Shown piece by piece: positions 1-11,104 of a DNA stretch of 64,000 nucleotides. Position numbers and translations under genes: made by a program. The stretch lies in NCBI GenBank assembly GCA_002105175.1, contig MCGE01000010.1:1054001-1118000 (forward strand), read 5' to 3'. Under the pieces are notes generated by a model, which had not been told where the DNA came from, did not search any database, and worked only from the letters and a program-made list of their open reading frames with translations. Position 1 is the stretch's first letter, and each line of letters starts with the position of its first letter. Source of the stretch: Absidia repens (lineage: Eukaryota; Mucoromycota; Mucoromycetes; Mucorales; Cunninghamellaceae).

Positions 1-395
1 CACAGCTTCAGTAAGACGGACAATGCTGAATTTCTTAATTTGGCCTTCGTCAATAAGGGGAGAATGTACCGCCGCCAACATTGCTAAGGATCATAAAATA
101 AAATAAAATACAAGTGAGCTCATCGATGTTACAAAGGTATCCTGTATGTATCAACTTACCTTGCATAAAGTGAGTTCCATCAGAGACGATAATTCTAAAA
201 AAGAAAGCAGTGTCAAAAGGTACACTGTTACTTTTATTGTTATTGTTATTCTTTGATTTACCTGTAGCGCGTACCACCAGCAGAAGTAGCAATAGATTTG
301 ACATTGATGACTTGCACTAAACAGTTTTTGTGAAGAGGATTCGATAAATCATTATCATGTAAAATTTTTACAGCACCTTGAGTAACTTGATCCAT
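1..395 (-). CDS. RPA1: Replication protein A large subunit, N-terminal part (cut by window edge)
   Basis: N-terminus of the 70-kDa subunit of the single-stranded DNA binding complex RPA, used in replication, repair and recombination. Three exons are visible on the minus strand: 395-262, 194-160 and 83-1. They join in frame to about 84 residues. The protein opens MDQVTQGAVK and continues through VSDGTHFMQ and IKKFSIVRLTEA, which is the conserved DBD-F (N-terminal OB fold) pattern of RPA1 and its partner-docking surface. Both introns are short and GT-AG. The start is the first ATG of the family-conserved N-terminus. The rest of the gene, including the ssDNA-binding OB folds, lies outside the window. 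It is divergent with a Spartan-type protease gene about 0.8 kb away. Confidence 0.93.
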
Positions 396-1203
396 ATCTA
401 CAATAATGTTGAATAAATACAATTAAAAGAAAAAGAAAAGTAAAAAAATCGAGCTCGCGAACCAAAAAAAAAAATACACTTGACTACGGGAACGCGCCAG
501 TCTTATTTTTTTAAAACCCGCAGACCAACAACGACCGCGAATCGTCGGCTTTGATTGGCTTATTGAGCTAAGGTATCTTTCTTTCACATTTGGCGTACGA
601 TACCGCATGCAATACCAGTACTTGCTAACATACAAGTGTAAAATGGTTAGTTCTTCGAATTGTTCCAGAAAGGATATATTTTATTATGAGTGAGGTATAC
701 GAGAGGGGAGAAAGGGAGGGAGCAGGGCTTCATTAATATGGATAATATATAGAGAGTGGCAGTAGGTGGCAAGTATGAGACTGTGTGATGTGAAAAAATT
801 ACCAGATGGTTGGGGAATATTAGGGTGCACTAACAGGCTAAATTTATAGTGGAAATCAGTGACATATCGATCATAGAAGCGATTGTAAATTGACAATGTT
901 TGTTATATTTTACTTACAAAGCAAATATAATATATTCAAAGCTTGCCTATATGCATCATGGTTATCATTACCTCTAGTAATGACAATTGGAAAAGCAGAT
1001 CTCTTGATATTAGGCCCTGATTTATTTCTCTTTTTTCACCATGCCTCCATAGAAAAAGACAGATCTGCAGGAAAAGTTTAGTCAGTGCGATGACGGTGTT
1101 TCAATTTCTGATTTTTTGGCAAAAACCTACTCAATTGTTGGTTCTTTTAAAATCTTTCTATTTTTTTCGTTTGTCTTTACCTTTTTTTTCCCATCCAACT
1201 ATC
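396..1203. promoter_or_regulatory. Divergent intergenic region RPA1/SPRTN
   Basis: About 0.8 kb separates the two start codons. It contains an ACGCG core at 492-496 (context gaacgcgcca), reminiscent of the MCB/E2F-type elements bound by fungal MBF, and a second CG-rich stretch (gaccgcgaatcg) near 532. Short ORFs here (for example 684-896 minus) have no family features. The motif is short and could occur by chance. Confidence 0.35.
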
Positions 1204-2874
1204 ATGACCGCTTCTGCTAGCGACCGTGTGATTAACGACAATGATGAAGATTTTGCTCGGAAACTACAACAAGAGGAGGATCGTCTTTACCAACAACATA
1301 TCCGTATGAAAGCCCTTGAGAAGCTTGACCAAGAATTTGCTAAAGGCTTACAACAAGAACTGACGTCCCAATCTTTGGAAACCGATCTTGCCTTGGCCCG
1401 ACAATTAGAAATGGAGTCTTATTTGGACAATACGTCATCATCACCATTAAAAACAACAACATCAACGACAAAAACAGCAATTCCGGTTGTAGATCTTGAT
1501 GACGGTGACACTCCCTTTGGTGCAAAGCGTAAATACCCTGCTGATGCTATTGATCTTGACGATGACTGTGACCCTGATTTAGCATTGGCTAGAAGATTAC
1601 AAAAGGAAGAAAACGACAAACAAAATCAGGTGGCAGGTCCCTCGTCGTCGGTTTCTACTGCTTGTGATGTGACGGATGAATTTGATCCGAACCCTGATCT
1701 TCATGGTCTTTTTCTGGCATTCAATGATCTTTACTTTTCTAGTAAACTATGTATGGTGGAGGTAAGCCTATATCCAAAGAAAAACTGCAATACTAAATTG
1801 GGTACCGATAATTCATTGTTTCTTTCTGTTTAATAATATTATTAGGTAAAGTGGTCGAAAAGAATGACTTCATGGTAAGGTGAAATTTGTCTGGGGAATG
1901 ATGTGATACAGTAGATTGATGTACTGACCTTTTTTTATTTGTGGTATGATCATTATCCTAGTGCTGGTACATGTCGATATCAATCTGCTGCGGGATTATG
2001 TACAGTCACTCTGTCTGAGGCGCTTCTCAAATTTCGGCCGAGATCCGATATGATCGACACATTATTGGTAAGAATGACGGCACATGAACGACCATTTTTT
2101 CGTATACATGATACTCACTACTCCTTTTTATTTTTCTCCTTCCTCTTTGATCCACAGCATGAAATGATTCATGCACTTTTATTTGTAACCAAACGTTTCG
2201 ACAATCATGGTATGTATGACAAGAACGGGGGAAAAAAACGCATACATTGTCTAATCCAACTTACTGACCACATTTCATAATAGAATCTCATGGGCCAGAA
2301 TTTCTTCGTGAAGCTGATAGAATCAATAAATTAGCTGGAACCAACATCACTGTTTATCATACGTAAGCATTTGGAAAGGAACAGACAAGAAAATAGGCAT
2401 TGATCGTTCTATTTTATCAATAGCTTTCACGATGAAGTCAAGCACTACAAGACACATGTATGGAAATGCAATGTAAGTGAAAATCATTTACCAATGGAGT
2501 GGGCATTCTTCAACTATTTAGTAAATGTTCTTACTATTTTCTTCTCTCGGTATATTAGGGACTATGTCAGCACCGTGCACCTTACTTTGGTATAGTAAGT
2601 CGTTCAATGAATAGGTAAAGAAAGAAAAGCAAAGTAGAATGGGGATAAGCGATGTAAATGAATGCGTTCACTGATTGTCATTATTCTGTTCAATAGACCT
2701 CCTCAAAAAGCGGATCGCTGGTTTGCAGATCATCAAAGCTCATGTGGCGGAACATTTGAAAAGATATCATCACCTACACCACCACAGGGCAAAGACAAGA
2801 AGCAAAAGAAACAGAAGAAAGAAGAAGAACTCAATAAAAAGATGACTGATTATCTCCTCACTGATTCTCCTTGA
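1204..2874 (+). CDS. SPRTN: Spartan-type (SprT) DNA-protein crosslink metalloprotease
   Basis: Nuclear protease that degrades proteins covalently trapped on DNA. Eight exons: 1204-1761, 1846-1874, 1962-2067, 2158-2209, 2284-2362, 2424-2472, 2559-2614, 2697-2874; 368 residues, all junctions in frame. The zinc site is HEMIH at about 232-236 plus the His of HGPEF at about 251. The following segment (TVYHTFHDEVKHY, WKCNGLCQH, SCGGTF) matches the SprT domain and zinc-binding subdomain of human SPRTN almost motif for motif. The N-terminus carries four MIU-like copies (14-26, 42-53, 60-72, 123-138) and two SIM-like VVDLDD/AIDLDD stretches. The C-terminus is only a short Lys/Glu-rich tail; no UBZ4 finger and no canonical PIP box are seen. 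The in-frame ATG at 1090 is less likely because it adds a hydrophobic leader. The identity is secure from motif order; the N-terminal motif calls are inference. Confidence 0.93.
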
Positions 2875-4131
2875 ACACCAACACCAAAAATCAGCATGAC
2901 ATTCCTACCTATCCATTTTTGCATAATAGTATAATTTATTACACTCTCTCCTCCATCTCTCCTCCCAATTCTAGTACATATTCACTTTAGTTTATCTTAC
3001 AACTCCTCCATGTTACTGTATATAGTATACCAACCTCTTCAATAAAAAAAAAAGAAAGGATTTTACAAAAATATTATGAAAATTTATTTTCTATGTTTAA
3101 ATTTGACTTGTGTATGTTTATGTTTGTAAGTGTGTATATAAAGGGAGTTTCGTTTTTGCCTTACCGGCGGTAAATTGGCGTGGAGCACTTCTATTTGTTT
3201 TTTGAAGACAATATTATGTGAATATTTGAAGTTGGAAGATGGTATTGTGACTACCATGTTATCGTTTATTCATCATATAGACAAGGAGTTTTTGTTTTCT
3301 TTTCTAACACAGGTTGCGAATGACTATGAATGATAGCAAAGAGTGCAACAATACTAACTATTATGTCTGGGTTATGGTGCCGTTCGGCAAGAACTTAGTT
3401 GAAGTATAATTTTTGATGAAATCAAATGTCCTTACGCCATTTTGATAATCATGATAGACTATCCCTTGATCCTCAGCTGCATTTATTCATGAGATATTTG
3501 TTTTGAAATATTTTTCGGGCTAAAGAGTGCCTGGAAATTTCGTGCGTTTTTTGGCCCTTACCGCGCAATCTGTTTATATTCTTGTCTTCTCAAAAAAAAA
3601 AAATCCTTCATCTCTATCTTTATACCATGGCGTCCCTTAAACTGGGAACATGTAATACCCTCTAGTATATAATTTTATCAGTACTATTGATCCAAGCCCT
3701 ACCACACAAGTAGTGGGGGGTTTGGAAAAAAAAGGCACAAAGTGGAGACGAAAAATTTGGCCGATCACCCCCTGGAACAATTCGCATCACTGATTTCATA
3801 TCTGGGTTTGAATATTATCATCAAGACTTTCAGGATCCCTTCGGCTTTGTCTTTTTTATGCTATCGGTAGAAAGTATCATACAAACAGATATATATATAT
3901 TAATCCTATAAATCATTTTTTATAGAATCTACAGTATTCTTGATTTACAGTGTAGAAAGGGGAAGCCCCTGATCTTTCCCTCTCTCTTCCCCCCAATAAA
4001 AAAATTTCGGTGATTCAAAAAGTGAAAATATCTTTTTCCGGTTCTTTCCCCTTTTCCTTTTTCAAACTGTATTTTTCTTGATAGAGAACCAATGTCAGAG
4101 TAGCTGCTTCTATCATCATAAACGAACAAAC
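2875..4131. other. Intergenic region without recognised gene
   Basis: About 1.25 kb, AT-rich, with an A9-10 run near 3044 that is probably part of the SPRTN 3' region. The only ORF of note (3929-4129 minus) ends in low complexity and overlaps the 5' region of the next gene. I see no RNA gene or repeat. Confidence 0.5.
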
Positions 4132-5516
4132 ATGACGACAGAAAATATGAGGTAAAGTCTAGACTATTAGCAAAAGTACAATCAATGGATTTTTTTTTTT
4201 ATTCATCACTTTCAAATTTAAGCAATGAAACACTCCACAGCAGTCTTTTTGGCCATCAGACAACTCTCCATGATCTTCTTCAAGGTAACATCGATTGGGA
4301 ATGAAGAATTAAATTAGTATGGTTAACTGTACTAACCCCTCTATTACTGTTATAACTTTCATTAGTCAATCGGACCGTCGTTGCTGCATCGTGTGCTGCT
4401 ACCTCCTCTGTGCTCTCCGGCTTCCCAGTAAGTGGATCGATAATGACCGTATTCTCTAGAAACAGGCTCACTTAATGGTACCTTTTTATATGTACGTTAT
4501 ATATATTATAGTTTGATTCTGTGAAAACAAGGATGCAAACTCATTCATATGACTCGATCTTATCGTGTGTCAAGGTGACCTACAAGGAAGAAGGTGCTCG
4601 GGGTTTCTTTCGAGGTAACAAATAAATTGGGGATCTTTTTCACAGGAAATGTATATCCTTATGACCTTTTTTTTTTTTTTTTGGCATGATCATAGGCATT
4701 TTACCTCCTCTTGTGACAGTCAGTATGATCAAGTCTGTCTCTTTTACAGTCTATGAAAAGAGCAAGAGCTTCTTCCGAACACATACAGACCTACAAGGTG
4801 ATACCCTGCGGACGCTCACGCCTTTGACAACCATCAGTGGTGGGTGTAGTGGAGCCTTTGTTGCTTTTCTCAGCTGTCCTCTGGAATTGGTCAAGATACA
4901 ACGACAATTGGAACAGGTCTTACTGAAACAACAATTTATACAGAATGGTGGTAGTGGGAATCCCCCAGCAATGGAATCTTCTAGTATCCGTGCTGCAAGA
5001 CAAATCATCCAGAGGAAAGGCTTCTTTGGGCTTTGGAATGGGTTACGGTGTCATTCTGGTAAAACACATATATATATATATTCAAAGGGTATCATGAAAC
5101 TTGATACTAATAGACATGCTTTTTTTTTTCTTTTTTTTTTTTTGGCAGCAAGGGATACATTAGGAACAGCCTTTTACTTTGGAAGCTATGAAACGTCGAA
5201 ACGAATCCTGTCAGGACCTAATATGGAATCAGGACCATTGACCCACTTCTTTGCCGGTGGAATGTGTGGTGTATTCTCTTGGCTACTTGTTTTCCCTATA
5301 GATCTGGTCAAGTCAGTCATGCAAAAGGATGTGATGGTAATGGAACCCAAGTACAAGTCGGTGACCCACTGTGTGCAAAGTATCATCCGACAACAAGGTG
5401 CCAAAGGTCTATACCGTGGGTTATCCGTCACCCTTCTCCGCGCCTTCCCTATACATAGTTTGAACTTTTTGGTCTACGAAGAGGTGCTTCGTCTTATCCC
5501 GCCCTCATCTCACTAG
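4132..5516 (+). CDS. Mitochondrial carrier family (SLC25) protein, substrate unknown
   Basis: Inner-membrane solute carrier with three tandem modules of two helices each. Six exons: 4132-4151, 4223-4284, 4366-4427, 4512-4614, 4696-5058, 5149-5516; 325 residues, typical family length. Each module has its signature: FPFDSVKTRMQ in repeat 1, CPLELVKIQRQ in repeat 2 and FPIDLVKSVMQ in repeat 3, with matching GFFRG, GLWNG and GLYRG loop motifs. Repeat 2 departs from the PxD/E-x-x-K/R consensus partner pattern (Glu for Asp, and no basic residue directly after the Lys), so transport asymmetry is possible. The second and third helices keep the YE/YEE ends seen in amino-acid and cofactor carriers, but I cannot assign a substrate. 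The last intron has a T-rich acceptor. The family call is secure; the subfamily is not. Confidence 0.9.
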
Positions 5517-5896
5517 TTTTTAGTATTCGATCCATTTTTTCCTCTTATTTTTTTTTGGTCTTGGGTAGTAATATACTTTAGAAATTCATTTTATTTTTTT
5601 AGATCATCACCTTTTTTCAACTAGATACACCATAATAGATATATATAGACAATAAAATCAATGTACAATAGTTTCTTTTTTTATTTGATTTGTTTTTTTT
5701 TCATATGTTTGTTAGGAATAGTGAATAATAATGAATACAAAGTGAAAAGGGTGGAGGGTAAATCAGCTATGACTATTTGATAGATAGAATATTCTGCATG
5801 GGAGTATGGGAAATGTGTGCATGTGTGTTTGTGTGTGTGTGTGGGAAAGGGATCAAATACAAGTTAAAAAAAAATCTAAACTACAGTGATTTCTAT
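5517..5896. other. Convergent 3' regions with GT microsatellite
   Basis: The carrier and the WW-domain gene converge here. An aataaa signal at about 5651 fits the carrier transcript. An interrupted GT repeat (tgtgcatgtgtgtttgtg, then GT units) runs through about 5816-5843. No gene is seen. Confidence 0.55.
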
Positions 5897-6538
5897 CTAA
5901 AAATCGAAACCACCGCCGTCATCAAATCCGCCTCCGCCATCAAATCCACCACCGTTATCATCGCCATAGTAATTATTGTTGACAATAGTTTGATCATCAT
6001 GGTCAAAGAGAGCATCACCCACTGCATAACCAAGTAGGCCACCACCTGCACCAAGAGCCAATGCGCTTCCCATACCCATACCACCACCACCCATTCGTCC
6101 AGCATTATTCCCACCACCGAAAAGACCACCCATTCGGCTTTGCTGTTGTTGAGGATAGTATGGTTGTTGCTGGGGATAATAAGGTTGCTGTTGTTGAGGG
6201 TAGTATGGTTGTTGCTGCTGAGGATAATAAGGTTGCTGTTGTTGACCTGATCGATTGGGTTCAGAGGCATTCAATGGACGATCCTGTGGATGTTCCCATT
6301 GTCGGCTTGCGGTGGGAGTATATACATAAAACCATCGATTAGAGGAAGGGTCTAATTGCGTAATCCACCCAGTTGGTAAATTTCTAGTATCAGGGTTTCC
6401 GGGTCGAGGTGGAGAAGGGGGTGCATAGCTTTGTTGTTGCTGAGGAGTGCTGTTTGGCTTTGCTGAATAGGGTGGAGGTCCTTCTGTGAAGTTGGATACT
6501 CTTGAAGAGGACGATTTACTAGATGAAAACAATCCCAT
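5897..6538 (-). CDS. WW-domain protein, Wwm1-like
   Basis: Single-exon, 213-residue adaptor-like protein. An N-terminal PPPY motif (residues 21-24) is followed by one WW domain at about 53-84 (PTGWITQLD, RWFYVYTP, QWEHP, with both signature Trp and the terminal Pro). A low-complexity region of repeated YYPQQQQP units follows, then a Gly/Met-rich tail containing GGLLGYAVGDALFD and an acidic GGGFD repeat end. WW plus a Gly-rich hydrophobic tail resembles yeast Wwm1, which binds the metacaspase; that orthology is inference. The N-terminus MGLFSSS fits an N-myristoylation signal (Gly2, Ser6). Because a WW ligand (PPPY) and a WW domain sit in one chain, self-association is possible. The start is the ATG of the only long ORF; the other-strand and frame-2 ORFs over it are shadows of the repeat. 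Confidence 0.8.
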   Translation of the reverse strand: MGLFSSSKSSSSRVSNFTEGPPPYSAKPNSTPQQQQSYAPPSPPRPGNPDTRNLPTGWITQLDPSSNRWFYVYTPTASRQWEHPQDRPLNASEPNRSGQQQQPYYPQQQQPYYPQQQQPYYPQQQPYYPQQQQSRMGGLFGGGNNAGRMGGGGMGMGSALALGAGGGLLGYAVGDALFDHDDQTIVNNNYYGDDNGGGFDGGGGFDDGGGFDF

Positions 6539-7278
6539 TGTATTATAAGTTTATAAGCATTAGTAAGAAAAAGAAAAAAGAAAAATAAGAATTGTTGCAC
6601 TTTATATAGTCTAATATTTCCTGCGCCGTCATTGGTTAAATTTCAAGTGATCTATTTTTCTTGGCCAGCAGGTCTTGTGTCATATGCAACAAGTAGCTGA
6701 CAATTGAATTCGGGCAATTACTATATTCACATTGGTGCTTTGCCCTTTTTTTTTGCTGTTGTTCCCATTTTTATACGCTGTATAATAAATAGCCAAGACT
6801 TTTATGACGAAAAAAAAAAGATTCATGCGGCGTGTTACACCTGGCCTTTTTGGTGGGGTTTACCAGTCAAAATGAACCCTTCTCATTGCCAGAAAATCAC
6901 GGGTAATTTTAAACCCCAGTCTATTTCGGGGAGGGTTTTTTTTCGCTTTTCGTAGAATGCTGAGACGACAAAATATAGCCAAGTCGGATATCAAGCACAG
7001 CCATTTCATCATTTATTGGAATATGGTTAGTGTCTTTTACGCAGAAGTTTCTTTTTCCGAGCTCTAAGCGTACAATTCGGTACGACTGGTTTTTTGGTGG
7101 TGTACAAGTGTAGTTGTTAATTTGAATTGGGCAACTGCAAACATTCTGTTAAAATATTTCCAACACCGCAATTTTGCCTGTCCGTCCGCCACAGGTCTTT
7201 TTCCTATTTTTTTTATTATTTTTTTTTATTTTTCTGATTCTCTTTTATTTGATATCTACACCCATTATTTATCACCAA
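6539..7278. promoter_or_regulatory. Divergent intergenic region WW gene/Nup85
   Basis: About 740 bp between two start codons. The Nup85 side ends in a T-rich leader just before its ATG (7200-7260). Short ORFs are low complexity. No specific binding site stands out. Confidence 0.4.
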
Positions 7279-7765
7279 ATGCCAGCGACTTCTGTGCCGC
7301 CTTCAAAAAAGAATCCTGTTGGATCCTTTAATAATGCTGACTCGGATAGTGTAACTGATTCACCGACCATTATAAACAAGGCTGACGCCGATGACTCTGA
7401 ACAAGACGACACGCCAAACGCGATTGCTGAAGACCAGGTACGACTTCCACGCTTATTCTCCCCGTATTTATGATCACTAACATCTTACCTTTTGATAGAA
7501 ACTACTTGAAAAAAAAAGCACCGGCAATGAAGATGGGTCAAAGGTATTAGTGGATGGATGTGTGATTGATCGATATCAAGAGTATGATTCATTGACTGCG
7601 TTTATTATTATCTATAGGATGAACTCGGTCGTTTGTTGCAACAAAAAAAGGCGGGACTCAAGAAGGCTTCAACTGATAAAGAGGTAAATGTGAATATGAA
7701 CAGAGCAAGCATGCATGACGATATCATTGGACGGATGCAGTCGATTTGATATCTATACTAACTTG

Positions 7766-7796
<31 letters not shown>

Positions 7797-10193
7797 GTTC
7801 CAGCAACACTTGATGGACATATTTCAAAAAGTGGAAGATTGGCGTTCGCGGTATACTGGCTTGCTTTCAACTTCTGGTATGCTAGTTACGGATGAACAGT
7901 AAGTACCGTTTTTCTCTGTGAAGGGCAAAGTGGCAATGGCGACAAAACTACACTAAATAAATGGTTACTTGTTTTACTATCAATAGAAAAAGTGAAATCA
8001 GCGACTATATCATGGAATACATTTCAATCATACGAAGTAATTGCAATGAAACTGACGGAAATACACCACAAAACATGCAGGATGCGGAAAGGATTTGGGC
8101 GCTCTTCTTGATACTATTTGAATCTACAATGATTGGCCAAAAGGAATCGGTGGTTGGTGAATTTCGTAACTGGATTGATGTGCATTTACCTCTAGGTATG
8201 AAAACTAGGACCGAACAATGATAACTATTACAACTGTGTACTGAACTGACATTTATAATTTTGGTTCATTGATCGACTAGACCTGGATCAACTTGATTCT
8301 ACTGACGAAGCTGACTGGGAATTCGCTCAAAGGTAATGATCCCCTCCCCCTCTTCTCCATTTTGATGTTAAATCATGGCGTACTGACATCAAATATTATT
8401 GTATTCCAAGGCTTATTTTGAATGGTGACACAAAGAGCGCTGGGAAATATTTTGCAAGATATGCGGATAGTAGAATAGAATATCAGGCTCTATCAGATCT
8501 CTTATTACATATGCCCGAACTGCCAACATCTATCTCTACATCTTACGAAACTTTGGATTGGACTGAGGACTGGGATATTTGGCATTGTGAGGTGGAATCA
8601 GTATGGCATAAACATGTGCAACCGAAACAAGCCAACGAAAAAGATAATAACGCAGCTGGACTTTTGTCAGTGATGAAGATTCTGATGGGCGACAAGAAGA
8701 TGATACAAAAGACGGAAGGATTTGGACAAAAATGTCTGGCGACGTTAATGTACTCAGACCCACGCTCACATCATTTCAACATGCAAAAGATCGCAAATCA
8801 ATTATACGACCCTATTTTGGATGGCGATTTCATGTCTGTTTTAATATACAACATGCTGGATGGTGATTTTGATCCTCTTCTTGGTTTGCTCGATGACAAT
8901 TTATGGATGCAAGTACACTTCGGTCACTTATTGCTCGCCACTGGCTATATATCTTCCGAGGCCGATATTGATGATGAAAGACAAGACATACTCAACACCC
9001 AAGAACAGGTGACGGAACCCATTTATTACTTGTTCAAGCTCTATGCTATGGATGTCTCTCAGAAATATTGCATGTGGACAGAAGCTATGAGATGTATTAT
9101 GGTGTGTAAATCGAACAGGAACATTTGGATCAAAGAGGTAAGCGCAAATTCAGTTAAGAAAAAGAGGTAGAAAGAGAGAGAGAATGAACACTCGATCTTA
9201 CCCTTTTGTTTTACATCTTTAGCTTCTAGGCGAACCGCCCTTGGCTTCAGAAGATTTAAACTATTTAAAAGATATATTGAAATTCTGCACCGCACACCGA
9301 TTAAAAACAATTGAAGCAACACTTTATTCGGTAAGATAACAAAAAAAAAAAAAGTCAGAGCATAGGACTTGGATTAATGCTAATCATTCTCTTGGTTTCA
9401 TAGGCAATTGCAAAGCGATATGAATCCAGGAATGATTTTGTTTGTGCGGCTATGAATTATGCGGATGCCAGTGATATTGATGCCTTGGATACAATGGCGA
9501 AGGAACACTTAGATCTTTATTTGGTGGATGGTAAAACAACAAAGCGGGGGAGTGAAAAAAATCACTTTATTATATAGAAACACAGCTAATGGGATCTTGG
9601 TTTTTTTTCACTTATAGGGACTCTACGACCTGTAGTTACTGAATCGAAGTATATAGAATTGGTTGATCAAAGTCATCCTTATTCCTTTTATCGTCGATAT
9701 TATGAATTGAAGGCCCATTCGAAGGTAAGAATGAATTTGAAGTCATCAGTGCAGCGGACGTGTCGCTAAGGGGTCAATCATTTGTTATGCAACTATAGGA
9801 TATGCAAAATGACGAAGCTTATCACGCCACCATAGCTCTCCTAAAATCCTTGGAATATGTGCCACAAAAATACCGTGTCGTCTTACTTATTGACTTGTTT
9901 GGCATATCAAAAGGTATATATAACAAAAAAAAAAAAAAAAAAAAGGAATATGCAGTGTTGATTGAATCCACATTACATGATTAGGTTATAGTGGTACGAA
10001 AAAACAGGATTACTTACTCATGTTACAGCAACTGGATCAAGTCGTCAAGGATGTCGACCAAAAAACATTCATCTCCGTCTACTATCAACGTACCCATACA
10101 GACACGAAGCATCCACTTTCAACTGATACGATCATTGACAAATTACGGCAACGGTTCGGATTTTGTTTTGCAGCTGATATGCTATCTCTTTGA
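7279..10193 (+). CDS. NUP85: Nucleoporin Nup85 (Nup84/Nup107-160 Y-complex)
   Basis: Structural nuclear-pore component of the outer-ring Y complex. Twelve exons: 7279-7437, 7499-7543, 7618-7683, 7798-7898, 7987-8195, 8281-8332, 8411-9137, 9223-9330, 9404-9530, 9618-9724, 9799-9913, 9985-10193. They give 674 residues, close to human Nup85 (656). The N-terminal 90 residues are acidic and disordered; the rest is all-helical. Recognisable family elements are the WHxEVE segment, LLSVMKILMGD, LATLMYSDPRS, LDGDFMSVL and LLDDNLWMQVHFGHLL in the order of the Nup85 ACE1 trunk. The last intron but one contains an A20 run and the intron before exon 4 a T run of more than 20 at its acceptor. All junctions keep frame. 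The identity rests on motif order and length rather than one catalytic signature. Confidence 0.8.
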
Positions 10194-11104
10194 TAATTAT
10201 TTCCCCTTCCTCACCCCTTACCCATTATTCTTCAATCATCATTACTAGTATAGTTATATATGCATTTCTTCCCCTCTGAATATCACCCCCCTTCCCCACT
10301 TTTTTTTTAGGCCATCATTACTAGTTTAGTTTATGTTCATATTTGAATAAAGTATATATATTTGTTTTTTATATGAATATATGTGTTGTCATGTTTTTGG
10401 AGGTATTTAGTTATGACTGGGTTATGGAATGTGGATATATGTGATGTTGGTTATCTAAAAAAAAAAAGAGCATGTGTCTTTATTGCCCTTTGTATGTATC
10501 ATGGAACTGTGTTATGAAAATTTACTGGAGTACTGTATACAAAAAAAAAAAAAGTATTCCGATTTTTATGCATTGATCATGCAAGTGCAAACTCGGGTTT
10601 TACCTGGTTCACTTGAATCTTTATGCAGAGAATTTCTTTGACCTGGAAAAATTTACGCTATTTAATTTTCATATCAACCTATCAACCTGTGTGTATCAAA
10701 AGACAATGAACATAACTATGAATAATATGGAAACTGGTATTGAAGGTAACAAAAGGTTTATTGGTAATATAGAAAGAAGTAAAATCAAAATATAAATATG
10801 TTGCAAATATCGTGTAGAAAGGAATTTCGAAGATAATAAAAATTAACAACAGAAATAGTACATAATAGACGCTCAAAGTCAAATAAACGGCAAGAATACA
10901 ATGTATGTATCTAAAAATAATAGATATAAATCTGAATAATGAGACGTTTGACTTCAAAGACAATAAAATACAACAAGGTTTATTGGTAATATAGAGACAA
11001 AGGTAAGGTAAAAACTAAACTAAACTAAAAGGTCAATAATAGAAGGAAAGAAAGAGGGGAGGGGAGGGGGAGGGGGAATCAATAAAAATATGTATAAAAA
11101 AATA
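10194..11104. other. Intergenic region, convergent ends
   Basis: About 0.9 kb of AT-rich DNA between two converging genes. An aataaagtatat signal lies near 10347 for Nup85. A purine-rich G/A tract is at 11042-11080. A short phrase (ggtttattggtaatatag) occurs twice, near 10755 and 10977. No gene is supported. Confidence 0.5.

Noticed and set aside
5893..6342. ORFs on both strands over the WW gene (125 and 93 residues)
   Set aside because: Frame shadows of the YYPQQQQP and GGGFD repeats.
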